64,000 bases of DNA from Isoptericola peretonis (GTDB taxonomy: Bacteria; Actinomycetota; Actinomycetes; Actinomycetales; Cellulomonadaceae), in contig JALQCY010000008.1 of NCBI GenBank assembly GCA_023241745.1, positions 110,012-174,011 of the forward strand, read 5' to 3'. Position numbers and translations under genes: made by a program. This document shows positions 35,035 through 44,187 of this stretch, one piece after another; position 1 is the stretch's first letter; every line of letters begins with the position of its first letter. A model generated the notes under the pieces. That model did no database searches and had not been told where the DNA came from. It worked only from the letters and a program-made list of their open reading frames with translations.

Positions 35035-36300
35035 TCAGGGCTCCCCGACGCGCCCCGTCGCCGGGCCCACCTCGACCAGCGCGTCGCGCACGGCCTCGAC
35101 GCCCGCCCGCACCTCGTCGAACGACGTGGACAGCGGGGAGAGCCCGAGCCGCAGCCCGTTCGGCCGGCGGAAGTCGGGGATGACGCCACGGGCCCACAGC
35201 AGCGGCAGCGTCGCGGCGAACGCGTCGTGGTCCACGGTCACGTGGCTCCCCCGCCGGTCGTCGTCCCGCGGCGAGGCGACCCGCACGCCGAGGGGCACCA
35301 GCAGGTCGTCCACGAGCTCGAGCGCGAACCGCGTGAGCGCCACGGACTTCGTGCGCACGGCGGCGATCCCGGCGTCCTCGACCAGGCCCAGCATGTCCTG
35401 CATCGCGAGCATCCCGACGATCGCCGGCGTGCCCGACAGGAACCTCCGCACCCCGGCGTGCGGCGCGTACGTCGGGCCCATCTCGAAGGGCGCGTCGCTG
35501 CCCATCCAGCCCTGGACCGGCTGGGTGAGCTCGCCCTGCAGGCCCGCGCGCACGTAGCCGAACGCGGGCGAGCCCGGCCCGCCGTTCAGGTACTTGTAGG
35601 TGCAGCCCGCCGCGAGGTCCGCGCCCCATCCGTCCAGGTCGACGGGCAGCGCGCCCACCGAGTGGCACAGGTCCCACAGCACGAGCGCCCCGGCCTCGTG
35701 GGCCCGGCGCGTGATCTCGGCGGCGTCGCTCACGTAGCCCGAGCGGTAGGCGACATGGCTCAGCACCACCAGCGCCGTGCGGTCGCCGAGCACCGCGGAC
35801 ACCTGGTCCGGGGTCACGCCGCCGTCCGGCTCGGGGGTGATCCAGCGCAGGCTGGCGCCGTGCTCGCGGGCCGCGCCCTCCAGCACGAAGCGGTCGGTCG
35901 GGAAGTTGCCGGAGTCGAGGACGATCTCGTCCCGCCCGGCCACCCGGGGCGAGGACAGCGCGGCCCGCACCAGCTTGTACAGGACGACCGTCGTCGAGTC
36001 GCCGACGAACGTCTGCCCGGCGCCCGCGCCGAGCGCCACGGCGCCGATCCGGTCGCCGAGCGTGAGCGGCAGGTCGTACCACTCCTCGTCCCACCCCCGG
36101 ATCAGCCGGGAGCCCCACATCTCCGGCACGAAGTGGGCCAGGCGCTCGGCCGACGCCCGGGTCGGCCGGCCGAGGGAGTTGCCGTCCAGGTACGCGGTGA
36201 CGTCCTCGGACTGGACGAACGCCGCGCGGAACCCCGCCAGCGGGTCGGCGGCGTCCAGGGCGGCGGCGCGGTCACGGTGGCTCGGGTCGTGCGCGGTCAT
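35035..36300 (-). CDS. kynU: Kynureninase
   Basis: A 421-residue PLP enzyme (aminotransferase class V fold) cleaving L-kynurenine to anthranilate and L-alanine. Visible are YLDGNSLGRPT at the N terminus, FVGDSTTVVLYKL, RDEIVLDSGNFPTDRF, LVLWDLCHSVGALPVDLDGWGADLAAGCTYKYLNGGPGSPAF carrying the Asp and the PLP-binding Lys (YKYL), and QGWMG. It is the last gene of a three-gene operon: its ATG overlaps the amidohydrolase stop by 4 bases, and tryptophan dioxygenase is first. The operon would convert tryptophan to anthranilate. Confidence 0.95.
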   Translation of the reverse strand: MTAHDPSHRDRAAALDAADPLAGFRAAFVQSEDVTAYLDGNSLGRPTRASAERLAHFVPEMWGSRLIRGWDEEWYDLPLTLGDRIGAVALGAGAGQTFVGDSTTVVLYKLVRAALSSPRVAGRDEIVLDSGNFPTDRFVLEGAAREHGASLRWITPEPDGGVTPDQVSAVLGDRTALVVLSHVAYRSGYVSDAAEITRRAHEAGALVLWDLCHSVGALPVDLDGWGADLAAGCTYKYLNGGPGSPAFGYVRAGLQGELTQPVQGWMGSDAPFEMGPTYAPHAGVRRFLSGTPAIVGMLAMQDMLGLVEDAGIAAVRTKSVALTRFALELVDDLLVPLGVRVASPRDDDRRGSHVTVDHDAFAATLPLLWARGVIPDFRRPNGLRLGLSPLSTSFDEVRAGVEAVRDALVEVGPATGRVGEP

Positions 36301-37352
36301 GCGGCTCCTCCAGGAGCGTCGGGGCGGCTGTCAGGGGCGTCGTCAGGGCCGGACGGCGGGACGAAGCCCGGGTCCCGCAGGTCGCCGAGGTCGAGCACGG
36401 TGGCGCGGGCGAGCCAGGCGGCATGCACGGCGCCGCCCTCGGCGCGGGCGGGCGCCGGGCCGGGCACGAACGACACGAGGCCGGCCGGCGGCTCGTCGCC
36501 GACCAGCGCCACGAGCAGCGACCGCCGGCCGAGGCCGGCCGCCGCGAGCGCGGCGAGCTCGCGGGCGTTCAGCCCCACCGGCAGCGGGCCGTTGCCCAGG
36601 TCGGTGCCGTAGCGGATCCGGCCGCCGGCCGCGACGAAGCGGCGCACGTTGTCGATCGCCACTTCGAGCTCCGGTGCCGGGGTGCCCCAGCCGTGGATGT
36701 CGAGCGTGCTGATCCACGTCAGCGGGTGCCGCGTCGTACCGCCTCCGGCCATGGCGGCGAGCAGCTCGTCGGGCAGCGGCTCGCTGAACGGGGCGTGCGC
36801 CAGGCGGTCGACGCCCGCCTCGAAGGCCCGGGCCGCCTGTCCCGGCCCCTCGGCGTGCGCGACGACGTCGCGTCCGCGCTCGTGCGCCCGGGCGACGAGC
36901 GCGGCCAGGGTGGCGTCGTCGGGCGTCGGCCCCGCGCCCGCGTGCAGCGCGACCTTGACGAAGGACGCCCCGGCGGCGACCTGCCGGTCCACCGCGTCGA
37001 CCGCGGCAGCCGGGTCGCCGACCTCCTCGACCGCGCCGGCGGGGGCCCAGGAACGGTCCGTCGGGTACCCGCCGGGAGCGGTGAGGAACGCTCCCGCGTA
37101 GGCGACGCGCGGGAGCGCCGGGTCGGATGCCAGGGCCGCGACGTCGTCCGGGACCCCGCCCAGGTCGTGCACGGCGGCGACGCCGCGGGCGCGCAGCGGC
37201 GCCGGGTCGACGAGCCCGAGATGCACGTGGGCGTCGGTGAACGGCGGCAGCAGGGTGCCGGCCTCCCCCAGCCTGCGCCGCACCGGGGGCGGGACGTCGG
37301 CGGGAAGGGTGACCGCGGCGACGCCCGGGGGCACGCGGAGCGAGCCGGTCAC
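36297..37352 (-). CDS. Amidohydrolase-superfamily metal hydrolase in kyn operon (candidate N-formylkynurenine deformylase)
   Basis: A 351-residue TIM-barrel amidohydrolase. The metal ligands appear in order: [10 protein letters not shown] (HxH, about residue 41), [11 protein letters not shown] (candidate bridging lysine), [20 protein letters not shown] and [13 protein letters not shown] (catalytic Asp). No signal peptide. It overlaps kynA (GTGA) and kynU (ATGA) by 4 bases each, so it is translated in the middle of a tryptophan-to-anthranilate operon exactly where kynurenine formamidase (kynB) is expected. None of the known KynB families is encoded in the window. A formamidase role is inference from position; no substrate motif proves it. 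Other amide or lactone substrates are possible. Confidence 0.85.
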   Translation of the reverse strand: MTGSLRVPPGVAAVTLPADVPPPVRRRLGEAGTLLPPFTDAHVHLGLVDPAPLRARGVAAVHDLGGVPDDVAALASDPALPRVAYAGAFLTAPGGYPTDRSWAPAGAVEEVGDPAAAVDAVDRQVAAGASFVKVALHAGAGPTPDDATLAALVARAHERGRDVVAHAEGPGQAARAFEAGVDRLAHAPFSEPLPDELLAAMAGGGTTRHPLTWISTLDIHGWGTPAPELEVAIDNVRRFVAAGGRIRYGTDLGNGPLPVGLNARELAALAAAGLGRRSLLVALVGDEPPAGLVSFVPGPAPARAEGGAVHAAWLARATVLDLGDLRDPGFVPPSGPDDAPDSRPDAPGGAA

Positions 37353-38257
37353 GAGCGGGCGTCCGGGCCCGCCGGCGCGCCGAGCTCCGTGCGCACCGCG
37401 AAGAGCTCGGGGAAGAAGGTGAGGTCGAGGGCCCGCTGGAGGAACCCGACGCCGCTGGACCCGCCCGTGCCACGCTTGGTGCCGATGATGCGCAGCACCG
37501 TCTTCATGTGGCGGAACCGCCAGAGCTGGAAGTTGTCCTCGAGGTCGACGAGCTCCTCGCAGGTCTCGTACGCCGACCAGTGCGCCTCGGGGTCGGCGTA
37601 GATGCGGCGGAACACCTCGACCAGGTCGTCGTCGAGCGTGTGGGCGGTCGTGACGTCGCGGTCCAGCAGCCTCTGCGGCACGTCGTGGCCGTGGCGCGCG
37701 AGGTAGCGCAGGAACTCGTCGTACACGCTCGGCTCGGCGAGCAGCCGGGCAAGCTCGGCCCGCGCGTCGGGCTCGGCGTCGAAGACGGCGAGCATGCGCG
37801 CGTTCTTGTTGCCGAGCAGGAACTCCACGGCCCGGTACTGCCACGACTGGAACCCGGACGCGTTCCCGAGGAACCCGCGGAACTGCGCGTACTCGCTCGG
37901 TGTGAGGGTCGCGAGCACCGACCACTGCTCGGTGAGCGTGCGCTGCACGTGCTTGACGCGGGCGATCCGCTTGAGCGCCGCGCCGAGCTCGTCCGCCGCG
38001 AGCAGGTCGCGCGCCGAGACCAGCTCGTGCAGCACCAGCTTGAGCCACAGCTCCGTCGTCTGGTGCTGCACGATGAACAGCATCTCGTCGTGGTGCGCCG
38101 GGGTGCTGATCGGCTCCTGGGCCGCCAGCAGCGTGTCCAGGTGCAGGTACGAGCCGTAGGTCATGCGCTCGCGCAGGTCCGTGACGATCCCGGGCTCCAG
38201 CTCGCGCTCGTTGGGTGTTCCGGGGCGCGCGGCGTCGGGCTGGGGCTGGTCGACCAT
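37349..38257 (-). CDS. kynA: Tryptophan 2,3-dioxygenase
   Basis: A 302-residue heme enzyme that opens the indole ring of L-tryptophan to N-formylkynurenine, first gene of the kyn operon. Helical fold with [36 protein letters not shown] (substrate and distal His region), [26 protein letters not shown], and [28 protein letters not shown], whose RHMK histidine is the proximal heme ligand and whose GTGGS loop binds substrate. The ATG 38257 has TAGGCT (38265-38270) 7 bases upstream and no Shine-Dalgarno, so it likely starts a leaderless mRNA. Confidence 0.96.
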   Translation of the reverse strand: MVDQPQPDAARPGTPNERELEPGIVTDLRERMTYGSYLHLDTLLAAQEPISTPAHHDEMLFIVQHQTTELWLKLVLHELVSARDLLAADELGAALKRIARVKHVQRTLTEQWSVLATLTPSEYAQFRGFLGNASGFQSWQYRAVEFLLGNKNARMLAVFDAEPDARAELARLLAEPSVYDEFLRYLARHGHDVPQRLLDRDVTTAHTLDDDLVEVFRRIYADPEAHWSAYETCEELVDLEDNFQLWRFRHMKTVLRIIGTKRGTGGSSGVGFLQRALDLTFFPELFAVRTELGAPAGPDARS

Positions 38258-38324
38258 GGCGCGGAGCCTATGTCACGGCCGCCGACCCCGTCCCCTCCGC
38301 ACCCCCCGGACCGGGCAGGGCCCG

Positions 38325-40187
38325 TCAGCGCCGGGTGATGAGCGAGACGTCGCGCACGGCGCCGCGGTCGGCCGACGTCGCCATGGCCGCGTAGGCCTGC
38401 AGGGCCGGGGAGACGTAGCGGTCCCGGTCCAGCGGCTGCCACGGGTTCTCGCGCGCCTCCATCTTGGCGCGGCGCTCGGCCAGCACCTCGTCCGGCACGT
38501 TCAGCCGGATGAGGCGGGTGTCGACGTCGATCTCGATCTCGTCGCCGTCCTCGACCAGGCCGATCAGACCGCCGGCTGCCGCCTCGGGCGACACGTGCCC
38601 CACGGAGATGCCGCTCGACCCGCCGGAGAAGCGGCCGTCCGTGATGAGCGCGCACACCTTGCCCAGGCCACGACCTTTGATGAACGACGTCGGGTAGAGC
38701 ATCTCCTGCATCCCCGGGCCCCCGGCCGGGCCCTCGTAGCGCACCACGACGACGTGCCCCGGCTGGACCTGCTTGGTGAGGATCTTCTCGACCGCGTCCT
38801 CCTGCGACTCGCACACCAGGGCGGTGCCGACGAAGTGGAAGACGTCCGGGTCCACGCCCGCCGTCTTGAACACCGCGCCGTCCTCGGCGAGGTTGCCGCG
38901 CAGCACGGCCAGGCCGCCCTCCACGGTGTACGCGTGCTCCAGGTCGCGGATGCAGCCGTTCGCGGCGTCGGTGTCGAGGCTCTCCCAGACGTTCGACGTC
39001 GAGAACGCCTGCGTGGTGCGCACCCCGCCGGGCGCGGCGAGGAACAGCTCCCGGGCCCGGTCGGTGGCCCTGCCGCCGCGCACGTCCCAGTCGTCGAGCC
39101 ACGCGCGCAGGGTGGGCGTGTGCACGGAGGTGACGTCGTGGTCCAGCAGTCCGGCGCGGTCCAGCTCGCCCAGCAGGGCGGGGATGCCTCCGGCGCGGTG
39201 CACGTCCTCCATGTGGAAGCTCGGGTGGTTGGGCGCCACCTTGCTCAGGCACGGCACCCGCCGGCTGATGTCCTCGATGTCGGACAGGTCGAAGTCGACC
39301 TCGCCCTCCTGGGCGGCCGCGAGGATGTGCAGCACCGTGTTGGTGGAGCCGCCCATCGCGACGTCGAGGGCCATCGCGTTCGAGAACGCGGCCTTGGTCG
39401 CGATCGAGCGCGGCGCGGCCGAGTCGTCCTCGTCGTCGTAGTACCGCCGGGCCAGGTCGACGATCGTGCGCCCCGCCTCGAGGAAGAGCTCCTTGCGGGC
39501 GGCGTGCGTGGCCAGCGTGGAGCCGTTGCCCGGCAGCGAGAGCCCGAGGGCCTCGGTAAGGCAGTTCATCGAGTTCGCGGTGAACATCCCGGAGCACGAG
39601 CCGCACGTGGGGCACGCGTTCTCCTCGACCGCCGCGAGCGCGTCGTCGGACACGTTGTCGTCGGCCGAGTAGTTGATCGCGTTGATGAGGTTCAGGGGCG
39701 TCTTCGCGACGCCGTCGGCGACGATCGCCTTGCCGGCCTCCATCGGCCCGCCGGACACGAAGATCACGGGGATGTTGAGGCGCAGCGCGGCGTTGAGCAT
39801 GCCGGGCGTGATCTTGTCGCAGTTGGAGATGCAGACCAGGGCGTCGGCGCAATGGGCGTTGACCATGTACTCGACGGAGTCCGCGATGAGGTCGCGGCTG
39901 GGCAGCGAGTAGAGCATGCCGGCGTGCCCCATGGCGATGCCGTCGTCCACGGCGATGGTGTTGAACTCCTTGGCGACGCCGCCCGCCTCCTGGATCGCGG
40001 ACGCCACGAGGTCGCCCATGTCCTTGAGGTGCACGTGGCCCGGGACGAACTGCGTGTAGGAGTTCGCGATCGCGACGATCGGTTTGCCGAAGTCCTCCGC
40101 CCCCATGCCGGTCGCGCGCCACAGAGCGCGGGCACCGGCCATGTTGCGGCCGTGGGTGGACGTCCGAGAGCGCAGGGGGCGGCTCAT
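38325..40187 (-). CDS. ilvD: Dihydroxy-acid dehydratase, 620-residue E. coli-type form
   Basis: A 620-residue dehydratase, close in length and motifs to the [4Fe-4S] E. coli IlvD. Motifs: [49 protein letters not shown] and [33 protein letters not shown] (cluster cysteines), [19 protein letters not shown] near the C terminus. It duplicates the function of the 573-residue enzyme at 33287-35008. ATG 40187 follows AAGGAGC by 6 bases, and it overlaps by 4 bases the stop of a possible 25-codon upstream frame (40184-40261). Which of the two paralogues serves biosynthesis is unclear. Confidence 0.94.
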   Translation of the reverse strand: MSRPLRSRTSTHGRNMAGARALWRATGMGAEDFGKPIVAIANSYTQFVPGHVHLKDMGDLVASAIQEAGGVAKEFNTIAVDDGIAMGHAGMLYSLPSRDLIADSVEYMVNAHCADALVCISNCDKITPGMLNAALRLNIPVIFVSGGPMEAGKAIVADGVAKTPLNLINAINYSADDNVSDDALAAVEENACPTCGSCSGMFTANSMNCLTEALGLSLPGNGSTLATHAARKELFLEAGRTIVDLARRYYDDEDDSAAPRSIATKAAFSNAMALDVAMGGSTNTVLHILAAAQEGEVDFDLSDIEDISRRVPCLSKVAPNHPSFHMEDVHRAGGIPALLGELDRAGLLDHDVTSVHTPTLRAWLDDWDVRGGRATDRARELFLAAPGGVRTTQAFSTSNVWESLDTDAANGCIRDLEHAYTVEGGLAVLRGNLAEDGAVFKTAGVDPDVFHFVGTALVCESQEDAVEKILTKQVQPGHVVVVRYEGPAGGPGMQEMLYPTSFIKGRGLGKVCALITDGRFSGGSSGISVGHVSPEAAAGGLIGLVEDGDEIEIDVDTRLIRLNVPDEVLAERRAKMEARENPWQPLDRDRYVSPALQAYAAMATSADRGAVRDVSLITRR

Positions 40188-40261
40188 GTAAGCTCCTTCG
40201 ACGAGTGGTGCTGCGCGACGCGGACGTCGCGCACGAGCACGCTACGCCCGCCGTCCCGCAT
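40184..40261 (-). CDS. Possible upstream ORF/leader peptide coupled to ilvD (25 aa)
   Basis: An ATG at 40261 opens a 25-codon frame ([20 protein letters not shown], then SKELT) whose TGA overlaps the ilvD ATG as ATGA. It includes Val-Leu-Val and two more Val codons, suggestive of a branched-chain leader. The last six codons span the ilvD Shine-Dalgarno. The frame also spans a perfect palindrome (40212-40233, 9-bp arms). No good ribosome site or TAnnnT box precedes it, and there is no terminator hairpin, so it may be chance. Confidence 0.35.
   Translation of the reverse strand: MRDGGRSVLVRDVRVAQHHSSKELT
40212..40233. repeat. Perfect inverted repeat in ilvD leader
   Basis: TGCGCGACG-CGGA-CGTCGCGCA, 9-bp arms with a 4-base loop, 25 bases upstream of the ilvD start. 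A second stem, GCCCGCC/GGCGGGC, lies at about 40246-40268. The rest of the gap to the DoxX-like gene is AT-richer, with repeated ACGGTT/AAACGGTACG-like words at about 40319-40396 and no clear promoter match. Confidence 0.55.
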
Positions 40262-40438
40262 GGCGGGCATCCGTCCGCCCTGTGGTCGGTTTGTCTGCTG
40301 AAACGATCCGAAGGTCACGAAACGGTTGCGGTCCGCCGGTGGCGTTGGCATGTTGACCACGGTTCGTCGGTTATCCGGCCAAACGGTACGAAGCCGACAA
40401 TCACCCCACGCAGCGCACCACGATCAGGGAGCACACTC

Positions 40439-41020
40439 ATGACCGCGACCGCCGCAGGCAGCACGATCGGCACCACGTCCACCGACCGCCCACCCGCCGG
40501 CGAGGCCGACGCCGTCACGCCCGTCGTCACCCGTCCCGCCGCGCGCCGCGCCCTCGCGCTGTGTCGTCTCCTCTTGTCCGGCGTCTTCCTGTGGCCCGTC
40601 CTGGACAAGACGTTCGGCCTCGGCTACGCCACGCCCCCGGAGCGCGCGTGGGTGTCCGGCAGCTCCCCCACCGCCGGCTACCTGGGGTCGATCGAGAGCC
40701 CGCTCGCCGGGAGCTTCGCCACCCTGACGGGCCCGGCGGTCGACTGGCTGTTCATGCTCGGCATGCTCGGCACGGGCCTGGCCCTGCTGCTCGGCATCGG
40801 GCTGCGCGTCGCCGCCGTGGCCGGCGGGCTCCTCATGCTCACGCTGTGGCTGTCCGTCTGGCCGTTCGCGCCGGGCTCCCAGAACCCGGTCGTCGACCAG
40901 CACGTCGTGTACGTCGCGCTCCTGGCGGCCCTCGCCCTCACGCGGGCCGGCGACACCTGGGGCCTCGGCCGCGCCTGGGCGGCTTCGCCCGTGCCGGGCA
41001 GCGGCACCTGGCTGCGCTGA
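40439..41020 (+). CDS. DoxX-family-like membrane protein
   Basis: A 193-residue protein with a Thr/Ser/Pro-rich cytoplasmic N terminus (about 35 residues) and four hydrophobic helices (about 38-58, 90-115, 118-140 and 155-170). The segment RLLLSGVFLWPVLDKTFGLGYATPPERAWVSG and the later FMLGMLGTGLALLLGIGLRVAAVAGGLLMLTLWLS follow the DoxX/thiosulfate-quinone oxidoreductase DoxD-like arrangement (helix 1 with FL..DK.FGLG). Function unknown; some homologues form redox membrane complexes. ATG 40439 follows GGGAG by 8 bases. Confidence 0.82.
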   Translation: MTATAAGSTIGTTSTDRPPAGEADAVTPVVTRPAARRALALCRLLLSGVFLWPVLDKTFGLGYATPPERAWVSGSSPTAGYLGSIESPLAGSFATLTGPAVDWLFMLGMLGTGLALLLGIGLRVAAVAGGLLMLTLWLSVWPFAPGSQNPVVDQHVVYVALLAALALTRAGDTWGLGRAWAASPVPGSGTWLR

Positions 41021-41052
41021 CCGCGCGGTGAGCACCCGGGGCGCCCGCGGGG

Positions 41053-42576
41053 TCAGGCGGCGCCGGCGCTCCGGGTGTGCTCGAGCTCGTCGGCGTGGCG
41101 GATGTGCCGCGTGACCCACGGGGCGAGCAGCAGCAGGATCCCCGCGAACACCAGCGCGACGACGCCGATCCCCCCGAAGTACCGGGTGTCGGACACGCCC
41201 TCGGTCGCCTCGATCGTCTGGGCCGTGATCGCCTGGCCCGCCGCGGACGACAGGAACCACAGCGCCATCGCCTGCCCGCGGAACGCCCGCGGGGCGAGCA
41301 GGGTCGTGGCGGCGATGCCCACCGGCGACAGGCACAGCTCGCCGAGCGTCTGGATCACATAGACGCCCATGAGCACCCACGGCGGGGCGAGCTCGTCGGC
41401 GAAGACCGCCGACATCCCCGCGAGGAACAGGAACGACAGCGCCGCGAGGGTCAGGCCCATGACGAACTTGTACGCGGTGGGCGGGCGGTCCCCCGTCTTC
41501 GTCCAGATCCAGGCGAACACCGGCGCCAGGATGATGATGGACGCGGGGTTCACCGACTGGAAGAACGCGGGCGACAGGTCGATGCCGAACAGCTGCAGCT
41601 GGGTGCGGTCGGCCGCGAACGCCGCCAGGGTGGTGGCCGCCTGCTCGAAGATCATCCAGAACAGCATCGCGGCCACGAAGAGCGGCACGTAGGCGACGAT
41701 GCGCGGCCGCTCGGCGTCGGTCACCCGCTTCGACCGGTACATCACGGTGAGCAGCACGACGGGCGTGACCAGCGCCAGGTAGGACACCGCGTCGATGAAG
41801 GTCTCGACCGCCCAGCCCCCGGCGACGACGACGGCGAGCAGCGACGCCGCCACGATCACGCCGAGCACGTAGAGCCCGAGCCGCACCACCGCCGGCCGGT
41901 CCTCGGGGGTGATGGGGTTCGGCACGTCCGTACCGGCCGCCCCGAGGAACCGGTAGCCGCCGACGAAGAAGACGAGGGCGAACGCCATGCCGATCGCGGC
42001 GACCAGGAAGCCGGCGTGGTAGCCCCACGCGTCCGCGACGACGCCCACGATCAGCGGGGAGAAGAACGACCCCAGGTTGATCCCCATGTAGAAGATGGAG
42101 AACGCGGGGTCGCGGCGCTCGTCGTCGCGGGAGTACAGCTCGCCCACCATCGACGACACGTTCGGCTTCAGCAGGCCGGTGCCGAACGCGACCAGCCCGA
42201 TCCCCAGCATGGAGAACCCGTAGGTGGGGACCGTGAGCGACACGTGCCCGGCCGCGATGATGACCCCGCCGTACAGCACGGAGCGCCGCGCCCCGATCAT
42301 CCGGTCGGCGAGCCAGCCGCCGACCACCGAGAGCAGGTACACCGACGTGCCGTAGATCGACACGAACGCCGCGCCGGTGGTGGCGTCCATCCCGAGCCCG
42401 CCGTCGGCGACGGTGTCGGTCAGGTAGTACAGCAGGATGGCGCGCATCCCGTAGTAGCTGAACCGCTCCCACATTTCCGTGCCGGCGAGCGTCATCAGCC
42501 CCCGGGGATGCCCGAAGAACGCGCGGTCCCCCTCGTGCTCCGGGTGCGGCGCCGGCGTCGCGGCCTGCTCGGTCAT
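41053..42576 (-). CDS. Peptide MFS transporter (POT/PTR2 family)
   Basis: A 507-residue proton-coupled oligopeptide transporter with about fourteen helices. Hallmarks: MWERFSYYGMRAILLYYL at helix 1 (the ExxERFxYYG motif of POTs), GGWLADRMIGARR, GLLKPNVSSMVGELY, and the PTR2 signature FSIFYMGINLGSFFSPLI. FLSSAAGQAI and QTLGELCLSPVG appear later. It imports di- and tripeptides; some bacterial family members take other small molecules. It lies after allE on the same strand with a 66-bp gap and could be read from the same promoter, but peptide transport has no obvious link to allantoin. Confidence 0.93.
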   Translation of the reverse strand: MTEQAATPAPHPEHEGDRAFFGHPRGLMTLAGTEMWERFSYYGMRAILLYYLTDTVADGGLGMDATTGAAFVSIYGTSVYLLSVVGGWLADRMIGARRSVLYGGVIIAAGHVSLTVPTYGFSMLGIGLVAFGTGLLKPNVSSMVGELYSRDDERRDPAFSIFYMGINLGSFFSPLIVGVVADAWGYHAGFLVAAIGMAFALVFFVGGYRFLGAAGTDVPNPITPEDRPAVVRLGLYVLGVIVAASLLAVVVAGGWAVETFIDAVSYLALVTPVVLLTVMYRSKRVTDAERPRIVAYVPLFVAAMLFWMIFEQAATTLAAFAADRTQLQLFGIDLSPAFFQSVNPASIIILAPVFAWIWTKTGDRPPTAYKFVMGLTLAALSFLFLAGMSAVFADELAPPWVLMGVYVIQTLGELCLSPVGIAATTLLAPRAFRGQAMALWFLSSAAGQAITAQTIEATEGVSDTRYFGGIGVVALVFAGILLLLAPWVTRHIRHADELEHTRSAGAA

Positions 42577-42642
42577 GATGAAACTCTGGCACCGCCGGTG
42601 GACGACGGCGACCGGACCGCGCGCCGGCGGAGGTCAGGGTGG

Positions 42643-43476
42643 TCAGCGGCGGTCGAGCCGCACCTGACGGTTGACGTCCTTGTAGAGCAGGTACCGGAAG
42701 GGCTTGGGGCCGCCGGCGTAGCAGGCCTGCGGGCAGAAGGCACGCAGCCACATGAAGTCGCCCTCCTGCACCTCGACCCAGTCGCCGTTGAGGCGGTAGA
42801 CGGCCTTGCCCTCGAGCACGTACAGGCCGTGCTCCATGATGTGCGTCTCCGCGAACGGGATGGAGCCGCCGGGCTGGAACGTCACGATGTTGACGTGCAT
42901 GTCGTGCGCCAGGTCGTCGGGGTCGACGAAGCGCGTGGTGGCCCAGGCCCCGTCGGTGTCCGGCATGGGGCGCGGCTCGATGTCCTGCTCGCGGGTGACG
43001 AACGTCGTCGCCCGGTACCCCTCGATCGGCTCGTAGACCTTGCGGACCCACTGGAACGCGGCCTTCACGTCCGAGCGGTTGTGCAGGGACCACTGGTCGC
43101 CCGCGGCGAGGTAGGCGTAGCCGCCCGGCTCGAGCACGTGCTCCGCGCCGCCGACCGTCAGGGTCAGCGTGCCCTCGGTGACGAAGACGACGGACTGCAC
43201 GGTCTCCTCGATCTCGCCCTGGTCGGCGCCGCCGCCCGGGGAGACCTCGACGACGTACTGCGCGAACGTCGTGGCGAAGCCCTCGACCGGGCGCGCGAGC
43301 ACCCACAGCCGGGTCTTCTCCCAGCCCGGCAGGTTCGAGGTGACGATGTCGCGGAGCACGCCGCGCGGGATGACCGTGTACGCCTCGGTGACGATCGCCC
43401 GGTCGGTCAGGAGCTCCTCCTGCCCGGGAAGCCCGCCCTGCGGGGTGTAGTAGCGGGTGGTCTGGGGCTGGGTCAT
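42643..43476 (-). CDS. allE: (S)-Ureidoglycine aminohydrolase
   Basis: A 277-residue bicupin that hydrolyses (S)-ureidoglycine to (S)-ureidoglycolate and ammonia in allantoin degradation. N-terminal half: TRYYTPQGGLPGQEELLTDRAIVTEAYTVIPRGVLRDIVTSNLPGW; C-terminal cupin: SIPFAETHIMEHGLYVLEGKAVYRLNGDWVEVQEGDFMWLRAFCPQACYAGG, with the metal-binding E/H/H/Q set (ETH.MEHG, Q). Both match E. coli AllE. ATG 43476 has AGGAGCG upstream. It is separated by four kb from the main purine region but carries the same predicted operator. Confidence 0.95.
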   Translation of the reverse strand: MTQPQTTRYYTPQGGLPGQEELLTDRAIVTEAYTVIPRGVLRDIVTSNLPGWEKTRLWVLARPVEGFATTFAQYVVEVSPGGGADQGEIEETVQSVVFVTEGTLTLTVGGAEHVLEPGGYAYLAAGDQWSLHNRSDVKAAFQWVRKVYEPIEGYRATTFVTREQDIEPRPMPDTDGAWATTRFVDPDDLAHDMHVNIVTFQPGGSIPFAETHIMEHGLYVLEGKAVYRLNGDWVEVQEGDFMWLRAFCPQACYAGGPKPFRYLLYKDVNRQVRLDRR

Positions 43477-43529
43477 CGTCGCGCTCCTCGCTCGGCGGCC
43501 CCCGGCACCAGCGCCAGGCTTCCGCCTTT

Positions 43530-43582
43530 CGGAATTGAGATTCTGTCTAGTGACATTAGCGGCGCGGCGGGGAGCCGGTCAA
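43530..43582 (-). promoter_or_regulatory. allE promoter with predicted IclR-type operator
   Basis: Minus-strand -35 TTGACC (43577-43582) and -10 TAATGT (43553-43558) are 18 bases apart; the -35 overlaps the end of the GNAT gene. Seven bases below the -10 lies CGGAATTGAGATTCTG (43530-43545), one of five CGGAA-N6-TTCCG-like palindromes in the window, covering the predicted transcription start. Confidence 0.65.
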
Positions 43583-44187
43583 GCCGCGCTCCCATCGTGC
43601 CCGGACACGACGACGCCGGCCCGGAACTCGTCCTCGAGGATGCTCATGACGACGGCGTCCGTCCAGCCCTTGCCGTCCCGGAAGGCGTCGCGCAGGCGCC
43701 CTTCCTCCCGGAAGCCGAGCGAGTCGTACAGCGCCCGCGCCCGCGGGTTGATGCTCATCACGGCAAGGCTCACCCGGTGCAGGCCGAGCCCGGCGTCCGA
43801 GGGCTGGAAGGCGAACCGCAGCACCTCGCCGATGGCCTCGCGCCCGTACCCGCGCCCTCGGTAGTCCGGCATCATGCGCAGGCGCAGGTGGGCCGAGCGC
43901 AGCTGGAGGTCCACCTGGTCGAGCGAGATCTCGCCGAGCAGGTCGTCGCTCACCGGCTCCCCGTCGCGCACGGCGGCGGACGTGATCGCCCAGTCGTACC
44001 GACCGGGCAGGTCCGCCGCCGTCGCCGCCCACACGTCGACCTCGGCGCGGGTCGAGGCCTCGCTGGTGCCCATCCCCGTCAGGCGCCCGCTGTCGGGGTC
44101 GCGCAGCGACGCCCACAGCCGGTCGGCGTCCCGCGCCTCGAGGGGGCGCAGGCGCACGAGCTCCCCGTGCAGGACGGGCGAGCGCAT
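43579..44187 (-). CDS. GNAT family N-acetyltransferase (RimJ/RimL type)
   Basis: A 202-residue acetyl-CoA-dependent acetyltransferase. It begins LHGELVRLRPLEARDADRLW, typical of RimJ/RimL-type GNATs, and has the acetyl-CoA pyrophosphate loop MMPDYRGRGYGREAIGEVLRFAF (Q/RxxGxG/A as RGRGYG) and the final VSLAVMSINPRARALYDSLGFREEGRLRDAF. Substrate cannot be deduced; relatives acetylate ribosomal protein termini, amino acids or antibiotics. Its ATG shares one base with the gatB stop (TGATG), so it is co-translated with the gatCAB operon. Confidence 0.9.
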   Translation of the reverse strand: MRSPVLHGELVRLRPLEARDADRLWASLRDPDSGRLTGMGTSEASTRAEVDVWAATAADLPGRYDWAITSAAVRDGEPVSDDLLGEISLDQVDLQLRSAHLRLRMMPDYRGRGYGREAIGEVLRFAFQPSDAGLGLHRVSLAVMSINPRARALYDSLGFREEGRLRDAFRDGKGWTDAVVMSILEDEFRAGVVVSGHDGSAA

